A stretch of 12,994 nucleotides of DNA from Candidatus Phytoplasma phoenicium (GTDB lineage Bacteria > Bacillota_I > Bacilli_A > Acholeplasmatales > Acholeplasmataceae), in NCBI RefSeq assembly GCF_001189415.1, contig NZ_JPSQ01000059.1, forward strand, positions 1-12,994. The letters run 5' to 3'. The notes under the pieces were generated by a model, which did no database searches, was not told where the DNA came from, and saw only the letters and a program-made list of their open reading frames with translations. Below are positions 6,929 to 12,968 of the stretch, one piece after another; position 1 is the stretch's first letter; every line of letters starts with the position of its first letter. The position numbers were made by a program, and so were the translations under genes.

Positions 6929-8251
6929 TCAACGAACTGGTTCTTTTTCCTTTTTTTCTAAAGCGTTTTTTAATAAAAAATCTAAAACTTTAGCATTTAA
7001 TAAAGTTTGATTAATATTTTGTAAAAAATATTGATTTTTTTTTAATTTTTCTAAAACAATGTTATAATTAATACTAAATTGTTGACATTCATCATTTATT
7101 TCTTGTTCCGAAACTATGATTTTTTCTTGAACTGCGATCTCATCTAAAACTAAACTTGTATGAACATTAAATTTTGCCTGTTCATTATTTTTTTGTTTCA
7201 ATTTTTCCATGTTTAAATTTAAGATTTGACAATATTTTTCTAAAGTCATGTTACGCGCTTTAAGTTCATCTTCTAATTTTTTTTGCAAAATAGTAGCTTC
7301 TTTATGAACTAAATTCAATGGAACTTTTAAAGAAGAAGTATTGTTAATCAAAAAATCTAAAATTTCTTGTATTTGTTTTTCTTTTTGTTTCTTCTGTTTT
7401 TGTTTAACTAATTCGTTAAAAATATGCTTTTTTAAATCATTAATTGTTTTAATATTAGGAAATTTCATATTGCTGACTAAATCATCTGTTAAAAATACTT
7501 GTTCTTTTATTTTAATATCTCGTAAATGAACTTCAAAAACTACTGGTTTGCCAGCCAATTCTTTTTGTGGATATGTCTGGGGAAAAACTAACGAAATATT
7601 TCTTTTTTCGTTCTTTTTCATACCAATCATACCTGTTTCAAATTCTTCTATAAATTTATTCGAACCGATTTCTAAAGAAAAATTTTGAGCTTCTCCACCT
7701 TCAAAATATTGATTTTGACATAATCCTCGAAAATCTAAAATAGCTATATCACCTAGAGATAAAATATCATCAGATAATTTCGGTTTCAAAACAGCTTTTT
7801 GCTCTAATAAGACATCAATTTGTTTTTGCACTTCTAAGTCAGTAACTATAATATTTTGAATGCTAATAGGAATGTTTTTATAAGAACATAAAACTACTTT
7901 GGGCTTTAATTCAAATTCTAAAGCAAAAGAAAAATTTTTATTTTTATTGATTTTTCCTAATTGAAAATCAATTAATTTTGGTTCACCTATCAACGATAAT
8001 TCTTCCTGTTGATTCATCCAAATATAAGTTAATTTTTCCTTCAATAAATCTTCAAAAGCATCTTTATGAAGAGCTTTGGTGCCATAAAACCTTTCGAAAA
8101 CATTTCGTTTAACATTACCTTTTCGAAAGCCTTTGATGGTAATTTTGTTTTTAACTTTATCAAAAGCTTTTTGAATAAAATTTTCAAATTCATCATTTTG
8201 CACTTCAAAATGATATTGAACGAAACAATCATTTATTTTTTTAATTTGCAT
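6929..8251 (-). CDS. tig: Trigger factor, ribosome-associated chaperone and peptidyl-prolyl isomerase
   Basis: Trigger factor binds the ribosome exit tunnel and shelters nascent chains. The 440-residue product has the N-terminal ribosome-binding domain with the signature GFRKGNVK at 41-48; the key FRK is kept, but the usual GFRKGKVP has Asn for Lys and Lys for Pro. An FKBP-like isomerase domain follows (about 160-250, with GDIAILDFRG and a GMIGM segment), then a long lysine-rich helical C-terminal domain that forms the chaperone arms. The ATG at 8251 has a weak GGGT eight bases upstream. A plausible promoter lies about 95 bases upstream. The gene ends in TGA and is followed by lon after 36 bases, as in Bacillus where clpX and lonB lie between them. 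Tig and Lon thus appear co-expressed as a folding/degradation pair. Confidence 0.95.
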   Translation of the reverse strand: MQIKKINDCFVQYHFEVQNDEFENFIQKAFDKVKNKITIKGFRKGNVKRNVFERFYGTKALHKDAFEDLLKEKLTYIWMNQQEELSLIGEPKLIDFQLGKINKNKNFSFALEFELKPKVVLCSYKNIPISIQNIIVTDLEVQKQIDVLLEQKAVLKPKLSDDILSLGDIAILDFRGLCQNQYFEGGEAQNFSLEIGSNKFIEEFETGMIGMKKNEKRNISLVFPQTYPQKELAGKPVVFEVHLRDIKIKEQVFLTDDLVSNMKFPNIKTINDLKKHIFNELVKQKQKKQKEKQIQEILDFLINNTSSLKVPLNLVHKEATILQKKLEDELKARNMTLEKYCQILNLNMEKLKQKNNEQAKFNVHTSLVLDEIAVQEKIIVSEQEINDECQQFSINYNIVLEKLKKNQYFLQNINQTLLNAKVLDFLLKNALEKKEKEPVR

Positions 8252-8578
8252 ATTAATTACCCGTTATTATTATTCAAAAAATTTATTAATTTAGGAAAAT
8301 CACATAATTTTTTATTTTTATATATGTTCATTTAAATATCAAAACATTTATATTTCAATATGAACTTATTAACAAAATTAATCTAAATCATCCAAAATAT
8401 TATCATTTCGAATAATCAATATATTAAAATCATGATAAAAAAACATTTATACTTTTCTTTTAAAACTATATCATAAAATCTATTAATATTCATTAAAATA
8501 CTTTATTCTAGTAATTAATTTTCAATATTGGACTGAAAATAAATACAAAAAGGCCAAAACACATTAAAATTTATATAA
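8252..8578 (-). other. 327-base intergenic region between the S-component gene and tig
   Basis: I see no convincing gene in either direction. The right end holds a 7-bp dyad, ATTTTCA/TGAAAAT with a 9-base loop (8519-8541), without a clear U-tract, which might mark the 3' end of the upstream transcript. The left third holds a promoter candidate for tig. The rest is featureless AT-rich DNA. A plus-strand open frame reaching into it from inside tig looks like antisense noise. Confidence 0.6.
8347..8375 (-). promoter_or_regulatory. Promoter candidate for tig-lon-secG
   Basis: On the minus strand TTGTTA (8370-8375) and TATAAA (8347-8352) are separated by 17 bases, which matches the vegetative sigma factor pattern. 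The -10 ends about 95 bases before the tig ATG. In DNA this AT-rich such matches arise by chance, so confidence is moderate. Confidence 0.45.
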
Positions 8579-9199
8579 TTAAAATAACATAATAATGTGA
8601 TATTTAATACGAAAATATAAAAAAGTGACAACAAAAGAAACTATAGGCAATGAAAAAAACCTTAAAACAAAATAATAACATTTCTTATTAGAAATAAAAA
8701 AAGATAATATAGAAATCTTATCAGTGGTATCAGTCAAAAAATGAAAATATAGGCCTGCCGCTAAAATATTAACGAATAAATAATGAAAAATAAATAACAA
8801 TAAAATCAAGAAATAAGTTTTTATAAAAGAATAATTTTTTTTGAAAAAAAAATTGGGTAACAACCCCCAACAAATTCCATAAGTAAAATTTAAAATAAAT
8901 GAAAAAGGATATGCTTTATAACGAAAAATAAAATAACCAACAGCTTCCGAAAAACTAACTCCTAGAAAAACTAAACCTTTAATGGTAGTTTTATTGGAAG
9001 TATATAAAGGTATAAATAAAAACGGTATAATACCCACAAAATCTAAAAACACAAATTTACGAATAGTAAAAGGTATAGAAAGAAAAAATTTATTAGTAGT
9101 GGCATATAAAACAATAGATAAAGAACATAAAACAGCTATAATAACAATTTGCTTCAAAAATGAATGAGGATGATGTGAGATATTTTTAATTTTTATCAA
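8579..9199 (-). CDS. Membrane protein resembling an ECF transporter S component, substrate unknown
   Basis: The 206-residue product is very hydrophobic, with about six predicted transmembrane helices (roughly 18-33, 48-67, 73-92, 99-117, 125-152 and 172-198) and no catalytic motif. Size, helix number, a soluble charged N-terminus and the repeated small-residue/aromatic helices resemble the substrate-binding S components of energy-coupling factor vitamin transporters. These pair with a shared EcfA/EcfA'/EcfT module, which is not in this window. I cannot assign folate, riboflavin or another ligand. The start is TTG at 9199, selected because AAAGAGG lies seven bases upstream and no ATG occurs near the N-terminus. 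It follows obgE after 106 bases containing two dyads and a weak promoter candidate, so it may be transcribed alone. A generic integral membrane protein is the alternative. Confidence 0.55.
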   Translation of the reverse strand: MIKIKNISHHPHSFLKQIVIIAVLCSLSIVLYATTNKFFLSIPFTIRKFVFLDFVGIIPFLFIPLYTSNKTTIKGLVFLGVSFSEAVGYFIFRYKAYPFSFILNFTYGICWGLLPNFFFKKNYSFIKTYFLILLLFIFHYLFVNILAAGLYFHFLTDTTDKISILSFFISNKKCYYFVLRFFSLPIVSFVVTFLYFRIKYHIIMLF

Positions 9200-9206
9200 T
9201 AAAAAA

Positions 9207-9213
9207 CCTCTTT
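9207..9213 (-). promoter_or_regulatory. Ribosome binding site supporting a TTG start
   Basis: AAAGAGG lies seven bases before TTG 9199. The same AAAGAGG precedes rplU at a similar distance. It is the main reason to accept TTG as the start of the S-component-like gene. Confidence 0.6.
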
Positions 9214-9234
9214 TAACAATAAAATTTTAATTTC

Positions 9235-9253
9235 CAATATTATTTAAATATTG
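9235..9253. repeat. Inverted repeat CAATATT-AATATTG
   Basis: A perfect 7-bp dyad with a 5-base loop lies in the obgE to S-component gap, downstream of the promoter candidate and so in the possible leader. It has no U-tract on the minus strand, so it is not a standard terminator. It could be an operator or chance. Confidence 0.35.
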
Positions 9254-9264
9254 TAATAATCTAT

Positions 9265-9293
9265 ATAATCGAAATTATTTATAAATAATTCAA
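9265..9293 (-). promoter_or_regulatory. Weak promoter candidate overlapping a palindrome
   Basis: On the minus strand TTGAAT (9288-9293) and GATTAT (9265-9270) are 17 bases apart. The spacer is almost entirely a perfect 18-base palindrome, AATTATTTATAAATAATT (9273-9290). A dyad placed between -35 and -10 is a classic operator position, but the palindrome is pure A/T and both boxes match only four of six bases. Confidence 0.25.
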
Positions 9294-9305
9294 AAATTAA
9301 TTATT

Positions 9306-10580
9306 TTATAAAACTAATTCAAAAACATAATCACAAATTTTTACTTTATCTTTTGGTTTAATGCCTTGTTTTTTTAAAGCTGTTTCTACCCCTATTTTTT
9401 TTAAAATATAAGAAAATTTTTGAACAGATTCATAATTATTTAAATCCGTACGATGAAATAATTTTTCCACCTGAGCTCCTTTAATAACAAAATCACCATA
9501 TTGATCTTTCATAATATAAAATGTATTTGATGTTTTTTTTGGTAAAGAAAAAATTTTATGTTCTAATGTATTTGGATTGAGAGTAGATGGAGTTGATTGT
9601 AAATTTTTTAAAATGTCCATCATACAATATTTTAGTGCAAATAAGTTAGTATGATTATAAACTGAAATAGGAATAATTTTTTCTGAAGTCAAATTTTTTT
9701 GAAATGTATTTAATTTAGATAAAGCACCAGGCAAATCTATTTTGTTTAATACAACGATTTGGGGTTTTTCTAAAATTTTTTCTTTATATTGTTTTAACTC
9801 ATTAATTATATGACAATAATTTTCATATATATTAATATTTTCTGCACTACATACATGCACTAATAACTTACATCTTTCAATATGTTTCAAAAAAGCAATT
9901 CCCATACCGCGTCCTAAATGTGCATTTTTCACTAAACCAGGAATATCAGCAATAGTAAAACTAAAATCTTTATCTCCAACAACCCCTAAAATAGGATTTA
10001 AAGTAGTAAAAGAATAATTTCCTACTTTTGATTTAGCATTAGAAAGCGCTGAAATTAAAGAAGATTTCCCAACATTAGGGCATCCTACTAAACCAATGTC
10101 TGCTAACATTTTTAATTCTACTCTAACAGTTAAACTATCTCCTAAATCGCCTTTTTCTGCAAATGAAGGGACTTTATTTTTGAAATTAGCCAAAGTATAA
10201 TTACCACGTCCTCCTTTGCCACCTTTAGCAATCATTAATGTTTCTTGATGTTTTAAAATTTCACCAATTAATTGATTAGTTTCGTGATTATAAATAGTAG
10301 TACCTAAAGGAACTTTTATAAATAAATCATCTGCTTTAGCTCCGTTTTTATTTTTATTTTTGCCATTAGATCCAGAAAGAGCAACTATTTTTTGTTGATA
10401 ACGAAATTTTAATAAAGTATTTAACCCTGTGTCTCCTATAAAAAAAACTGAACCACCATTTCCACCGTTACCTCCAGCAGGGCCACCATAAGGCACATAT
10501 TTTTCTCTGCGAAAAGCAACTATCCCATTTCCGCCTTTACCTGCTTTTACAAAATTAATTGTTTCATCTATAAAATTCAT
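9306..10580 (-). CDS. obgE: GTPase Obg (ObgE/CgtA), 50S ribosome assembly factor
   Basis: Obg is an essential low-affinity GTPase that binds 50S precursors and links ribosome assembly to growth and stress. The 424-residue protein is complete. It has the glycine-rich Obg domain at 1-157 (GKGGNGIVAFRREKYVPYGG near the start, GGKGGRGN at 120-127), then a G domain with P-loop GCPNVGKSS at 166-174, FTTL at 191-194, DIPG at 212-215, NKID at 279-282 and a G5 SV where SA is usual. The C-terminal OCT domain spans about 350-420 and ends YVFELVL. The ATG at 10580 follows rpmA by 34 bases, with a GGGAAG site somewhat far upstream. The operon rplU-prp-rpmA-obgE matches the Bacillus order with spo0B, a sporulation gene, absent as expected. 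Confidence 0.97.
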   Translation of the reverse strand: MNFIDETINFVKAGKGGNGIVAFRREKYVPYGGPAGGNGGNGGSVFFIGDTGLNTLLKFRYQQKIVALSGSNGKNKNKNGAKADDLFIKVPLGTTIYNHETNQLIGEILKHQETLMIAKGGKGGRGNYTLANFKNKVPSFAEKGDLGDSLTVRVELKMLADIGLVGCPNVGKSSLISALSNAKSKVGNYSFTTLNPILGVVGDKDFSFTIADIPGLVKNAHLGRGMGIAFLKHIERCKLLVHVCSAENINIYENYCHIINELKQYKEKILEKPQIVVLNKIDLPGALSKLNTFQKNLTSEKIIPISVYNHTNLFALKYCMMDILKNLQSTPSTLNPNTLEHKIFSLPKKTSNTFYIMKDQYGDFVIKGAQVEKLFHRTDLNNYESVQKFSYILKKIGVETALKKQGIKPKDKVKICDYVFELVL

Positions 10581-10614
10581 TAATTTTTAATACTTCCCTG
10601 TTCAAATATCTTTT

Positions 10615-10908
10615 TTACTTTATTTGGGATTCTGATAAATAAACAGACACTATCTTTTTCTTTTTATTTTTGTTTTCATATTTCACAATACCATTGACCA
10701 AAGAAAATAAAGTATAATCTCTACCAAGTCCTACATTATTTCCTGGAAAAATTTGAGTACCTCTTTGACGATAAATAATAGAGCCAGCATTAGCATATTG
10801 TCCATCAGATAATTTTAAACCTAATCTTTTTGAATGCGAATCACGCCCATTACGTGTAGATCCTACACCTTTTTTTGTAGCAAATAACTGAATATTTAAC
10901 TTTAACAT
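10615..10908 (-). CDS. rpmA: 50S ribosomal protein L27 with a cleavable N-terminal extension
   Basis: L27 lies next to the peptidyl-transferase centre, and its N-terminal tail reaches the tRNA acceptor ends. The 97-residue product begins [20 protein letters not shown]. This is the Firmicutes-type extension whose removal between F9 and A10 exposes the mature ATKKG tail. The protease for that step, Prp, is encoded directly upstream. The rest ([35 protein letters not shown]) is typical L27, with a lysine-rich C-terminus. I chose ATG 10908 because AAGGAG lies nine bases upstream. An in-frame ATG at 10932 would add eight residues ahead of the extension and would place the Shine-Dalgarno inside the gene, so it is rejected. 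The gene ends 34 bases before obgE. Confidence 0.97.
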   Translation of the reverse strand: MLKLNIQLFATKKGVGSTRNGRDSHSKRLGLKLSDGQYANAGSIIYRQRGTQIFPGNNVGLGRDYTLFSLVNGIVKYENKNKKKKIVSVYLSESQIK

Positions 10909-10917
10909 AAAAACAAA

Positions 10918-10923
10918 CTCCTT
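10918..10923 (-). promoter_or_regulatory. Ribosome binding site of rpmA
   Basis: AAGGAG lies nine bases before ATG 10908. It fixes the L27 start so that the encoded N-terminus is exactly the nine-residue Prp-cleaved extension. Confidence 0.75.
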
Positions 10924-10935
10924 TTTTATCATTCC

Positions 10936-11244
10936 TTAGTTTATTACTTGAACATAACGAGGATAACTTTGACTTAAATCATTTAAGGTATATTCTAAAT
11001 TTTTTAATAATTTATCTAATAATTTATCAAAAACTAAAACTTTACCAAAAAAAAAACCTTCTTTTAATTCATAAGTTATTTTTGAATGTAAACCGCAAAT
11101 TTTAATGGCATTTAAAGTCATAATTGTAGCTGTTGAAACAGAAGAACAAACAATATCGTCTTTGTGTTGCGCATATAAAGAATGTCCTGCAATTTTCATT
11201 TGCATAATAAATGTATCTTTTTTAATAAACCAATACTTAATCAT
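10936..11244 (-). CDS. prp: Ribosomal-processing cysteine protease Prp (YsxB family)
   Basis: Prp removes the N-terminal extension of L27, a step needed for a functional 50S subunit in Firmicutes and their wall-less relatives. The 102-residue protein has the family catalytic pair: His21 in AGHSLYAQHK and Cys33 in DDIVCSSVS. These match the H22/C34 pair described for Staphylococcus aureus Prp. The remainder is a small alpha/beta fold of normal length. The ATG at 11244 lies 11 bases after the rplU stop and has no Shine-Dalgarno, so translation is likely coupled to rplU. The stop is 27 bases before the rpmA start. Placement between rplU and rpmA is the conserved order, and the downstream rpmA encodes the matching substrate. 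Confidence 0.93.
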   Translation of the reverse strand: MIKYWFIKKDTFIMQMKIAGHSLYAQHKDDIVCSSVSTATIMTLNAIKICGLHSKITYELKEGFFFGKVLVFDKLLDKLLKNLEYTLNDLSQSYPRYVQVIN

Positions 11245-11255
11245 TATCGAAAAAA

Positions 11256-11573
11256 TTAAGAAATAATCTTCGTGATTAAAACTTTAGTATAAAGCTGACG
11301 ATGACCACGTTTTAAACGATATTTTTTTCTTTTTTTATATTTTGCTACTAAAATTTTTTTCGCTTTTCCTTGTTTAACTACTTGAGCTTCTATTTTTGCA
11401 CCTTGTACAAAAGGATTTCCTAAAATAGTTCTTTGGTCTTGTTCATTTTCAATAACTAAAACTTGATCAAAAACATAATATTCATTTTCTTTAACTAAAA
11501 TTTTTTCTATAAAAACTTCTTGTCCTGGAGAAACTTTTAGTTGCTTACCACCAGTTTTAATAATAGCAAACAT
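11256..11573 (-). CDS. rplU: 50S ribosomal protein L21
   Basis: L21 is a beta-barrel protein that binds 23S rRNA in the 50S subunit. The 105-residue product opens with the classic [18 protein letters not shown] and contains [31 protein letters not shown] and TKVLITKI, the usual RNA-binding loop and C-terminal strand. Length is normal. The ATG at 11573 has AAAGAGG eight bases upstream. It is the first gene of rplU-prp-rpmA-obgE. A promoter candidate lies about 80 bases upstream, and the leader contains an 8-bp dyad that could be a regulatory hairpin. Confidence 0.97.
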   Translation of the reverse strand: MFAIIKTGGKQLKVSPGQEVFIEKILVKENEYYVFDQVLVIENEQDQRTILGNPFVQGAKIEAQVVKQGKAKKILVAKYKKRKKYRLKRGHRQLYTKVLITKIIS

Positions 11574-11603
11574 AATAAAACCTCTTTTTTTCTATATTAT
11601 AAT

Positions 11604-11637
11604 TAAGTTATTTTATAAAATAAAAAATCATAACTTA
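11604..11637 (-). promoter_or_regulatory. Dyad in the rplU leader
   Basis: On the minus strand TAAGTTAT and ATAACTTA form a perfect 8-bp stem around an 18-base loop. The loop plus part of the 3' arm contains ATTTTATAAAAT, a 12-base palindrome that offers a competing pairing. The structure lies between the promoter candidate and the ribosome binding site, 31 bases from the rplU start. Ribosomal protein operons often carry autoregulatory leaders, but whether this is one is inference. Confidence 0.4.
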
Positions 11638-11652
11638 TATATTATTGATTAC

Positions 11653-11680
11653 TTTATAAAACAAAAAACAAATAAGACAA
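11653..11680 (-). promoter_or_regulatory. Promoter candidate for rplU-prp-rpmA-obgE
   Basis: On the minus strand TTGTCT (11675-11680) and TATAAA (11653-11658) are separated by 16 bases. The -10 ends about 80 bases before the rplU ATG, leaving room for the leader dyad. Confidence 0.45.
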
Positions 11681-11851
11681 AATATTATCATATAAAACAA
11701 TTAAATTTTTAAAGTTAAGTTCTCTAATGATCAAAAACAATTTATTTTCCTATACATCATCTAGTTCAATTATTTGATATTTCACAAATAATCTAATAAA
11801 AGAAATAATTACAATTATATTTTAACTGTTTTTTTATTCTATAAACAAATT

Positions 11852-11877
11852 TTAAAAAATATATATTCTTTTTTTAA
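11852..11877 (-). terminator. Weak AT-only dyad downstream of trhO
   Basis: TTAAAAAA and TTTTTTAA can pair over 8 bp around a 10-base loop, starting 12 bases after the trhO stop. The 3' arm itself is T-rich. Without G:C pairs it is a poor terminator, and it could equally be a by-product of base composition. Confidence 0.25.
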
Positions 11878-11888
11878 GAACTTATTCG

Positions 11889-12839
11889 TTATTTGTCTAT
11901 TTGTTCTTTGTTATTCAAAACTTTTAAATTATGTTTCATAACATAACTATTTTGCGGAGCCTCTCTACAGGATTGACAACAACTACTTAAATATTTATGT
12001 TCATTGTATTCACTACATAAAATTTGTTTATTACATTGAGGATTTGCACAATTAATATATCTTTCGCAAGGTTTTTTATCAAAAAAATCTTTGCCTACAA
12101 TTGTATGTTTTTTCTTATTCACCAAAATGCTTTTTCTTTGATCAAAAACATACATTTGACCTTTGAATAATTCACCCTGTACCTCCTCATCTTGACTATA
12201 TTTAAGAATGCCACCTTTTAATTGATAAACATTTTTGCAACCTTTTTCTTTTAAAAATAAAGTTACTTTTTCACAACGAACACCACCTGTACAATAAGTC
12301 AAAACTATTTTGTTTTTTAATAAAAGAAATTTTTGTTCTAACCATTGAGGCAAATCACGAAAATTATTAATATTAGGATTGATAGCGTTTTGAAAATGTC
12401 CCAATTTATATTCATAATTATTACGCACATCTAAAAGAAAAATATCTTTATTTTTTAACCATTGATAAAATTTTTTAGGTTCTAAATAAGAATTTTGCCT
12501 ATGATATGGTTTAAGATCTTTTAATAATTTAGAAGCAACAATTTCATCACGAACTTTTATAGAAAGTTTTGGAAATACATGTCCATCAACCTCATCTATT
12601 TTAAAATCCACTTGATTGAAACGAGGATCTTTTTTCATTTGCGTTATATAGATATCGATATGTAAACGTAAACCTGATATAGTTCCATTAAGACCTTCTT
12701 TGGCAACAATGATACGTCCTAAAAGTTCTAGTTTTTGACAATAACGCAAATGTTCTTCACGAAATTTTTCTGGATTATCAATATTAGTATAAACATAGTA
12801 TAAGATAACTGAATAATCTTTTTTTGATAACATTGACAT
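11889..12839 (-). CDS. trhO: tRNA U34 hydroxylase TrhO (rhodanese-domain, YceA/UPF0176 family)
   Basis: TrhO hydroxylates uridine 34 of certain tRNAs to 5-hydroxyuridine, using molecular oxygen, to widen wobble decoding. The 316-residue protein has the N-terminal family domain with AKEGLNGTISG at 46-56. A rhodanese domain spans about 118-220, with LLDVRNNYEYKLGHF at 135-149 and the active-site loop CTGGVRCEK, where C183 is the catalytic cysteine. A C-terminal cysteine cluster (C258, C264, C269, C275, C287, C288, C291) probably binds metal. YVFDQR at 230-235 is the family linker. Length is slightly below the 350 of E. coli YceA. ATG 12839 has GGATG close upstream (AAAGGATG). A promoter with a perfect TTGACA lies about 100 bases upstream, so it is probably transcribed as its own unit. 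Confidence 0.92.
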   Translation of the reverse strand: MSMLSKKDYSVILYYVYTNIDNPEKFREEHLRYCQKLELLGRIIVAKEGLNGTISGLRLHIDIYITQMKKDPRFNQVDFKIDEVDGHVFPKLSIKVRDEIVASKLLKDLKPYHRQNSYLEPKKFYQWLKNKDIFLLDVRNNYEYKLGHFQNAINPNINNFRDLPQWLEQKFLLLKNKIVLTYCTGGVRCEKVTLFLKEKGCKNVYQLKGGILKYSQDEEVQGELFKGQMYVFDQRKSILVNKKKHTIVGKDFFDKKPCERYINCANPQCNKQILCSEYNEHKYLSSCCQSCREAPQNSYVMKHNLKVLNNKEQIDK

Positions 12840-12929
12840 TATTCATCCTTTGCTATTAAAAATTTAACATTTAGATTTTTTGATTATTTTTTTAATTATC
12901 GATAATTTATTTTTAATTTAAAGTAAAAT

Positions 12930-12948
12930 ATTAATATAAAATATTAAT
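12930..12948. repeat. Inverted repeat ATTAATAT-ATATTAAT at the trhO promoter
   Basis: A perfect 8-bp dyad with a 3-base AAA loop covers the proposed -10 box of the trhO promoter. The position suits an operator, but the stem is all A/T and such repeats are expected at some rate in this DNA. Confidence 0.3.
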
Positions 12949-12968
12949 TAAAAAATTAAAAATGTCAA
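12941..12968 (-). promoter_or_regulatory. trhO promoter with consensus -35
   Basis: On the minus strand a perfect TTGACA (12963-12968) is followed after 16 bases by TAATAT (12941-12946, four of six matches). The -10 ends about 100 bases before the trhO ATG. It has the only exact TTGACA among the promoter candidates I examined in the window. Confidence 0.5.

Larger units (their letters stand above)
11574..11888 (-). other. 315-base intergenic region between trhO and rplU
   Basis: No gene is apparent on either strand. From the trhO side it holds a weak AT-only dyad, then about 170 bases of featureless AT-rich DNA, then a promoter candidate and the rplU leader with its stem-loop. The length and leader dyad would allow a structured ribosomal-protein leader RNA, but I cannot match it to a known family. 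Confidence 0.6.

Noticed and set aside
6901..6931. UGA read as tryptophan, joining tig and lon into one gene
   Set aside because: Trp is TGG where checked, the full-length genes contain no internal TGA, and lon has its own ribosome binding site and start.
7341..7529. Plus-strand hydrophobic open frame inside tig
   Set aside because: The apparent membrane character comes from reading lysine-rich helices of trigger factor on the opposite strand (AAA becomes TTT, Phe).
8041..8335. Open frames over the tig start, one on each strand
   Set aside because: Both overlap the conserved N-terminal domain of trigger factor out of frame; the plus-strand one runs into the intergenic region but shows only Phe/Ile/Lys-rich noise.
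8252..8578. A tRNA or small RNA gene in the long gap
   Set aside because: I found no cloverleaf-like arms, T-loop motif or strong stem; only A/T-rich sequence and a promoter candidate.
8982..9167. Plus-strand open frame within the S-component-like gene
   Set aside because: Antisense to predicted membrane helices, with no supporting start signal or motif.
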